A program made the translations under genes and the position numbers. A model generated the notes under the pieces. The model saw only the letters and a list, made by a program, of their open reading frames with translations, was not told the DNA's origin and ran no database searches. 20,548 bases of DNA, taken from positions 114,769 through 135,316 of the forward strand of contig DCEE01000020.1 of assembly GCA_002316795.1 (NCBI GenBank), given 5' to 3'. Of the stretch, positions 16,185-20,548 are shown one piece after another; positions within the stretch are counted from its first letter, which is position 1, and each line of letters starts with the position of its first letter. The DNA comes from Synergistaceae bacterium UBA1037. Lineage in GTDB: Bacteria > Synergistota > Synergistia > Synergistales > Synergistaceae.

Positions 16185-16218
16185 GGGCTGTGTGAGATCT
16201 TACGATTTCACGCAGCCC
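16185..16218 (+). terminator. Terminator between convergent GH18 and DUF2207 genes
   Basis: GGGCTGTGTGA (16185-16195) pairs with TCACGCAGCCC (16208-16218) over 11 positions with one T-G wobble and a 12-nt loop, followed by CTTGATTTATC. On the minus strand the tail is TTTCTCATT, so it can serve both genes. Confidence 0.65.
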
Positions 16219-16287
16219 CTTGATTTATCAAAAAGCTGATGATTATTTTGCTGTAAGAAAGATCGACCAATGACTCAGGACTAAAAA

Positions 16288-18201
16288 TTACCAGCCCTTT
16301 GCTCCTCCGCCGCCTCCGCCGCCTCCCGCAAAACCGCCGCCTCCCATACCTGAAGATGTCCCGGGGGCAGACTGCGGAGCCATGCTTTGCCCCAGGCTGC
16401 TGCCTAGGCTTGACGAGAAATTATTCAGGCCCGAACCATTCAGGAATAGATATGGCGAAGGTCCTGAATACCATTCGGGCTTATAACTGGCTTTTGTCAA
16501 AACACTTTCGAACCTGTTGCCCCAGGTTTTTGCAACATCGAGTGCGAGTGCGTAAGGAAGAAGCTTTTCAAAGAGCTCCGGAGTCTCTTCCGGAGGGTTG
16601 AACATTTCAAGCCTCTCTTTTTCTGCTGTGTCCATGTATAGCTTGAGACCTTCTGCCTCGCTCAAAATATTGCTGCCCTTTTGAGTCCTTGAGACCATAA
16701 GAGGCCTCATAACAGCAATGATCGCTGCCGAAGCTACGAAAAAGACAAATGTGAATGGGGAGAGGCCCTCTCCCCCAAGCGCTATTGCTCCTACAAGACC
16801 CACAGCAAGCGCAGGGAAAGCTCTTCCAAGGAACTGCCTTATATTCTGTCCGCCGGTATTTGCAGCTTTGCTCAGCCTCATTCCCAGCCCAATGATAAGA
16901 AGTCCGCAAACCCCGGCCAGCATGGTGTTCAATGGATATTCCCCGCTGAATGGGTAGCTTGCTGCTATTCCAAGCCCATACAAAGCAAGGCCGGGCAACA
17001 TCTTATCTGTGTTTCTTGTAAAAATTGCAGAGTTTGTGTTTCTGAGATTTCTTGCAAGACTTCTCATTGCTCCGGAAATTATGTCGCCGTTATCCTGAAC
17101 TAAAGATACGCTGTCTATGCTTCCGGGGAAAAGCTGCATCATTAGAGCCTCTTCTTCAGGCTGAAGTTTTTCCGGTTCGGTCTCTTTCTCATGCAACACA
17201 AAGTGGCCCTTGCCCTTTCCAAAGAAAGTTTCTCTTCCTTCAACTTCGACGATTTTAATTGCTCCCTTAACAGCCAGCCCTATTATTGCAGCAGTGAAGC
17301 CTGTCTGATCGAGCCGCATGTCCCTTACGTACCTCAGGAATGCGGGAGATGCACCATCCGGTGCGTAGAAAAGCGGGATCACTGTCTTTTTATCCGGGTC
17401 TTTGCCCCACTTTTTCCAGGCAAACCAGAACCAACCGGAGATCAAAGCAAATGTCGCTGCTGCTATACCTCCCTGAGCCTTTTGATTGTCCCTGGCAGGA
17501 GGGGGCGGTGGAGTTACCAGATCTTTCGGCCATGTGTAGACTACGGTGAAAACTTCTCCCGGCTGAAGCGGCCCGACTGTGAAAACGCTTCCGGAATCCT
17601 GTCTCGCCCTGCTGTTGTCTCCCTTTGTACCATACCGGCCCACATACCACTCTATCGTGTTGAATCCTTCTCCGAAATTTTTTCCTGGAAGCGCGACCCT
17701 GCATGATGCTTCAAGAACCGGGAAAGAAAAATCTTTTCCCGTTACATTCCAGTAGAGTTCGTCGTGGTCCTCAAAAAATCCTATGTGCCTTTCGATCCGG
17801 TATTTTATCAGAAATGTATGGAGTCCCCTGGGTATGATCTTATTTGGATCTCCGATCTTAACATCAACGTTTACCCCTGCTCTCACAGAACTCCATGGGA
17901 TGTTTTGACCGTCAAGCTTTATATCTGTTATCTCTAGTTTGAGTTCTGTTGAATTGCCTTTTCCGTCCCTGTATTCCACAGGGAGCGAACGGATTATGCC
18001 CCTGTTGATCTCGATATTCTCAACGTTGACAAGAATTTCTTCAGTAACTTCTACAGAGCTGTTCTCATTTATTATTATGTCAGCGTTGAACCTGTTGAAG
18101 GTTTCTCTTGCTTCGGTCACTTTAACTCCTGACAATATAACGAAAACAGCCGCGCACAGCAGTGCCGTAATTTTAATAAGACAGTCTCTGGTGTTCCTCA
18201 T
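16288..18201 (-). CDS. DUF2207 domain membrane protein, glycine-rich C-terminus
   Basis: Encodes 637 residues. The start has GAGGGAGGG just upstream. Residues 1-31 are a signal peptide. The DUF2207 domain (about 33-228) carries the hallmark DELYWNVTG (147-155) and a TFLIKYRIERHIGFF segment just before it. A TPPPPPARD linker precedes a membrane segment (about 245-263, ISGWFWFAWKKWG). Next is a cytoplasmic region with PLFYAPDGASPAFLRY, then two or three helices near 405-500, and a C-terminal Gly-rich tail (FAGGGGGGGGAKGW). This domain order is normal for the family. The function is unknown, but DUF2207 genes are habitually next to lemA, as here (33-nt gap), which suggests a membrane complex. 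The glycine-rich end resembles that of TPM-domain LemA partners. Confidence 0.92.
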   Translation of the reverse strand: MRNTRDCLIKITALLCAAVFVILSGVKVTEARETFNRFNADIIINENSSVEVTEEILVNVENIEINRGIIRSLPVEYRDGKGNSTELKLEITDIKLDGQNIPWSSVRAGVNVDVKIGDPNKIIPRGLHTFLIKYRIERHIGFFEDHDELYWNVTGKDFSFPVLEASCRVALPGKNFGEGFNTIEWYVGRYGTKGDNSRARQDSGSVFTVGPLQPGEVFTVVYTWPKDLVTPPPPPARDNQKAQGGIAAATFALISGWFWFAWKKWGKDPDKKTVIPLFYAPDGASPAFLRYVRDMRLDQTGFTAAIIGLAVKGAIKIVEVEGRETFFGKGKGHFVLHEKETEPEKLQPEEEALMMQLFPGSIDSVSLVQDNGDIISGAMRSLARNLRNTNSAIFTRNTDKMLPGLALYGLGIAASYPFSGEYPLNTMLAGVCGLLIIGLGMRLSKAANTGGQNIRQFLGRAFPALAVGLVGAIALGGEGLSPFTFVFFVASAAIIAVMRPLMVSRTQKGSNILSEAEGLKLYMDTAEKERLEMFNPPEETPELFEKLLPYALALDVAKTWGNRFESVLTKASYKPEWYSGPSPYLFLNGSGLNNFSSSLGSSLGQSMAPQSAPGTSSGMGGGGFAGGGGGGGGAKGW

Positions 18202-18234
18202 ATTTTCCCTCCCTCAAGTATCACAAAATCCTGT

Positions 18235-18783
18235 TTAAAATGAAACCTTCGGGTTTTCTCTCGCCTCTTCCTCCGCCTCGAAGAACGGAGCTTCTTTAAA
18301 ACCAAACTGTCTCGCGATCAAAACAGCAGGAAAACGCTGGATGGCGGTATTAAGGTTTCTTGCAGTTCCGTTGTAGTAACGTCTGGACATCTGTATCTCA
18401 TTTTCGATAGTTCCAAGCTGTTGTTGAAGGTCAAGAAAATTGGTATTAGCCTTCAGTTCCGGGTAGTTTTCTGCAACAGCGAAGAGAGATCTCAGCGTCC
18501 CTGTCAGTGCGTTTTCAGCCTTGAGCCTTGCTTCCGGATCGTTTCCCGCCTGCATTACAGCGGCACGCGCGTTGGTTACTCCCTGAAGAGTTTCCTTTTC
18601 GTGAGAAGCATATCCCTTGACTGTCTCAACGAGATTAGGAATAAGGTCGGAACGTCTTTTCAATTGTACGTCTATGCCGCTCCACCCTTCCTGCATAAGG
18701 TTTCGAAGCTTGACGAGGCCGTTGTACGTGGTCATAAGCCATAAACCTAAAACTGCAGCTGCCGCCAGTAGAAACATCATCAT
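18235..18783 (-). CDS. lemA: LemA family membrane protein
   Basis: Encodes 182 residues, normal for LemA. Translation starts at one of three consecutive ATG codons; the first has GGAGGGGG 7 nt upstream. One N-terminal membrane helix (about 3-19) precedes the LemA signature, EGWSGIDVQLKRRSDLIPNL (32-51). Helical coiled-coil segments follow, including HEKETLQGVTNARAAV, the ENYPELKAN element and ISRRYYN-like SRRYYNGTARNLN. The extracytoplasmic helical domain ends in a charged tail, FEAEEEARENPKVSF. LemA proteins are widespread, their function is unproven, and they typically pair with DUF2207 or TPM proteins. Here the gene is first in a two-gene unit with the DUF2207 gene and divergent from a small membrane-protein pair. 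Confidence 0.95.
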   Translation of the reverse strand: MMMFLLAAAAVLGLWLMTTYNGLVKLRNLMQEGWSGIDVQLKRRSDLIPNLVETVKGYASHEKETLQGVTNARAAVMQAGNDPEARLKAENALTGTLRSLFAVAENYPELKANTNFLDLQQQLGTIENEIQMSRRYYNGTARNLNTAIQRFPAVLIARQFGFKEAPFFEAEEEARENPKVSF

Positions 18784-18802
18784 TGTTAATCCCCCTCCTG
18801 TA

Positions 18803-18824
18803 GATTTGATCCATGCAAATTATA
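18803..18824 (-). promoter_or_regulatory. -10 element plus shared GCATGGAT motif upstream of lemA
   Basis: The minus strand reads TATAAT (18819-18824), TT, then GCATGGATCAAATC (18803-18816), and 9 nt later the ribosome site. A good -35 at 16-18 bp is not seen. The motif repeats the one at 14615-14628 with 13 of 14 identical bases. Confidence 0.45.
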
Positions 18825-18844
18825 CCTTTTTTATAGCAGCCCTG

Positions 18845-18853
18845 TGGTATTAT
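18845..18853 (+). promoter_or_regulatory. Possible extended -10 for the small membrane-protein pair
   Basis: TGGTATTAT fits TGn plus a -10 with one mismatch and lies 38 nt before ATG 18892, in the divergent region with lemA. No convincing -35 is visible, so confidence is limited. Confidence 0.3.
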
Positions 18854-18891
18854 TTACCAGTATTCCGTATATTTCTCAAAGGGTGGATGTT

Positions 18892-19119
18892 ATGACACTT
18901 CGTACGGCCAGGTTGATCAACAGCATCTCAAAGGTATTCACAGCGGCAGCGGCCGCCGCACTTATCATCTTTTTTATCGCTTATCTGAAGGGAAGCATCG
19001 AGTTCAAGTATATCTCACTACCGATGATGGCTTCGTTAATTGGTGTTACATGGTGGGGAACGTCAAAAGCGGCGATCATGGCTTTTGAGAAAGAGGGCAA
19101 TGAAGAAGGAGAACGATAA
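18892..19119 (+). CDS. Small membrane protein of unknown function
   Basis: Encodes 75 residues. ATG 18892 follows AAAGGGTGG (about 6 nt gap); an upstream in-frame extension exists but lacks a ribosome site. Two hydrophobic helices are likely: an alanine-rich one (about 15-34, VFTAAAAAALIIFFIAYL) and ISLPMMASLIGVTWWG (about 42-57). A charged tail (AFEKEGNEEGER) follows. The short length, membrane character and coupling to the next gene through TAATG suggest the two form one unit. I do not recognise the family. Confidence 0.72.
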   Translation: MTLRTARLINSISKVFTAAAAAALIIFFIAYLKGSIEFKYISLPMMASLIGVTWWGTSKAAIMAFEKEGNEEGER

Positions 19120-19403
19120 TGCTTATAAGGCTTGAAGATCCTGCCGGACAGCTAAGGACAACAAAAGTAGGATTCAGCTGGACGGTTTTCTTTTTCGGGT
19201 TCTGTGTGCCGATATTCAGGGGCGACGCGAAGTGGGCCGTTATAATGTTTGCTGCAAGCGTGCTGACTTTGTGGCTGGCAAATCTGATATTCTGCTTCAC
19301 ATATAACGGGACATACATAAGGGATCTCCTCAGCAAAGGCTACCGCCCTGCCGATGAAGAGTCCCGGAGCATTCTGGTCGCTAAGGGATTTATTTCAGGC
19401 TGA
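19119..19403 (+). CDS. Small DUF2628-like membrane protein
   Basis: Encodes 94 residues; the start overlaps the previous stop by one base and has AAGGAG 6 nt upstream. The N-terminal KVGFSWTVFFFGFCVPIFRGDAKW (16-39) is a characteristic membrane-entry motif of a small family that I associate with DUF2628-type proteins. A second hydrophobic helix (about 40-62) is followed by YNGTYIRDLLSKGYRPADEE (62-81), another conserved family element, and a short end. Two membrane helices are likely, with both tails probably cytoplasmic. The function is unknown. The match is from memory of the motif; the gene itself is certain from its coding pattern and coupling. Confidence 0.82.
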   Translation: MLIRLEDPAGQLRTTKVGFSWTVFFFGFCVPIFRGDAKWAVIMFAASVLTLWLANLIFCFTYNGTYIRDLLSKGYRPADEESRSILVAKGFISG

Positions 19404-19426
19404 TACTGTCAGAGGCGGGAGCTTCC

Positions 19427-20548
19427 TCAACGTATGGCGATCTCTGCAAGTGCGTTTACTGCACGGCAGATGTCATCGGCAGTATTGAAATGACCCGGGG
19501 AGATCCTGAGCGCTCCTTCCGGAAAGGTACCTAAAGTTCTGTGTGCAAGAGGTGCACAGTGAAGGCCCGGCCTTGTCTCTATGCCGTATATGTCTGAAAG
19601 GTCGCGCGCTATCCTGGCGTTGTCCATTTCCTTCAAATTGACGGAATATACAGGGAGCCTTGGGTCATCAGACGAGGGCCCGATTATTTTGAGGCCGTTG
19701 ATGCCCTTCAGTCCCTCTTCAAGCATTTTCCCAAGATGTTCCTCATTTTTTCGGATATTGTCCATTCCCTCTTTTTCGATCCATTCAAGAGCGGCCAGCA
19801 AACCTGCAATGCCCGGGACGTTTGGCGTCCCTGCCTCAAATCTGTCAGGCATCTGTGAAGGCTGGTACTCTTCGTGAGAGAGGCTGCCAGTCCCGCCTTC
19901 GATAAGGGGCGAACATCTCTTTGCAAATTCAGGATCCCAGACTATACCTCCTGTGCCCTGGGGGCCGAAAAGCCCCTTGTGTCCGGTGAAGCATACAGCC
20001 GCTGCCCCGAGCTCCTTGGCGCTTATCTTGACAATTCCGCCTGTCTGGGCACAATCTAGTACGAGTGGAACACCTGATCCCCTGCATACTTCGGCAATGT
20101 CCGCGATGTTCTGGAGGGACCCGCTTACGTTGCTGCAGTGGTTGATTATTGCAATATCCGCTCCCTGGGAGAAAGCTTTCTTCAGGGTCGCTGGGTCGAG
20201 ATATCCCTTCATACTGCACTGGATGATCTCGAGCCCTGTTCCATCTCTTTCCGCTCTCCGCAAAGGCCTCAGTACCGAATTGTGCTCCATTGAGGAAGTG
20301 ACAGCTTTCATGCCGGGTCTGATGAAACCCTTTATGATGATGTTCATCGATTCTGTTACGTTTGATGTGAGGGTAACGAACCTGGGGTCACACTTTTCAT
20401 ACCCGCCAAAGAGTTCGGCAAGCTTTTGCCTGCAGGTAAAAATATAGTCCAGGCTCTGCATGTCCCTCATGGAGGCCGAGCCTCTTGCTACATTTGCGCC
20501 GCGGTTTACAATGAAATCATAGATAGCATCGGGCACAGACTGAGGTTT
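19427..20548 (-). CDS. Cysteine desulfurase family PLP enzyme (class V aminotransferase), N-terminus outside window
   Basis: The frame runs off the window end: 373 residues are visible and the first ten or so are missing, judging by the usual length near 380. The visible beginning KPQSVPDAIYDF corresponds to the early 'KP..V..A' segment of the family. Downstream come TSNVTESMNIIIKGF, SMEHNSVLRPL (cofactor-contacting His), LDCAQTGG (PLP-binding Asp) and CFTGHKGLFGPQGTGG with the Schiff-base Lys. GLHCAPLAHRTLGT carries the catalytic Cys. This fits the cysteine desulfurase family protein group (class V EF2568-like), distinct from IscS and SufS. It should release sulfur or selenium from cysteine or selenocysteine. 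Neighbours outside the window would tell which. It converges on the small membrane-protein pair with a 23-nt gap. Confidence 0.93.
   Translation of the reverse strand, partial: KPQSVPDAIYDFIVNRGANVARGSASMRDMQSLDYIFTCRQKLAELFGGYEKCDPRFVTLTSNVTESMNIIIKGFIRPGMKAVTSSMEHNSVLRPLRRAERDGTGLEIIQCSMKGYLDPATLKKAFSQGADIAIINHCSNVSGSLQNIADIAEVCRGSGVPLVLDCAQTGGIVKISAKELGAAAVCFTGHKGLFGPQGTGGIVWDPEFAKRCSPLIEGGTGSLSHEEYQPSQMPDRFEAGTPNVPGIAGLLAALEWIEKEGMDNIRKNEEHLGKMLEEGLKGINGLKIIGPSSDDPRLPVYSVNLKEMDNARIARDLSDIYGIETRPGLHCAPLAHRTLGTFPEGALRISPGHFNTADDICRAVNALAEIAIR

Noticed and set aside
16288..16360. GC-rich CCGCC repeats as a repeat element
   Set aside because: These encode the glycine-rich C-terminus of the DUF2207 protein on the minus strand, a normal feature of the family.
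1..20548. Mobile element, prophage, CRISPR or defence system
   Set aside because: No transposase, integrase, terminal inverted repeats, direct-repeat/spacer arrays, nuclease or reverse-transcriptase motifs were found, and base and codon use look even across the window.

Overview
This 20.5 kb window looks like a chromosomal segment of a Gram-negative anaerobe, most plausibly a member of the Synergistota. This assignment is inference. It rests on an outer-membrane efflux channel (so a double membrane), heavy use of AGG/AGA for arginine, G-rich Shine-Dalgarno sites, roughly even base composition and the gene set (UPF0182, DUF2207/LemA, dikinase-like tandem genes). I see no mobile elements, tRNA or rRNA genes, CRISPR arrays or phage genes. 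It reads as ordinary, densely packed chromosome with several poorly characterised families.

Layout. 1-2363 (+): the end of an RND (HAE1/AcrB-like) drug-efflux pump and its NodT/OprM-type outer-membrane channel, followed by a hairpin. 2476-3432 (+): an NAD-dependent sugar epimerase/dehydratase with its own extended -10 promoter, convergent with an ElyC/YdcF-type DUF218 membrane protein (3437-4198, -). 4353-9330 (+): a UPF0182 giant membrane protein, a small DUF5684-like membrane protein and an unrecognised exported protein, translationally coupled, then a second unrecognised exported protein and a strong terminator (9381-9428). 9554-13035 (+): two tandem, translationally coupled paralogues of about 580 residues. 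Each has the ATP-binding domain of PEP synthase/pyruvate phosphate dikinase, but no phosphohistidine or PEP-barrel domain; a shared C-terminal domain of unknown function takes their place. 13096-14597 (-): an acidic helical-repeat (TPR-like) protein preceded by a small exported protein. 14710-16155 (+): an exported GH18 (YaaH/SleL-like) glycosidase. 16288-18783 (-): a LemA/DUF2207 pair. 18892-19403 (+): two small coupled membrane proteins. 19427-20548 (-): a cysteine-desulfurase-family PLP enzyme that runs off the window.

Most of the region serves the cell envelope (efflux, sugar-nucleotide chemistry, ElyC-like, GH18, LemA/DUF2207, UPF0182). The most unusual part is the tandem dikinase-like pair: both keep the ATP-site residues of the dikinase N-domain, and the second has acquired cysteine clusters in and after that domain. 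A 14-base motif shared by the leaders of two minus-strand envelope transcripts (14615-14628 and 18803-18816) may link their regulation.
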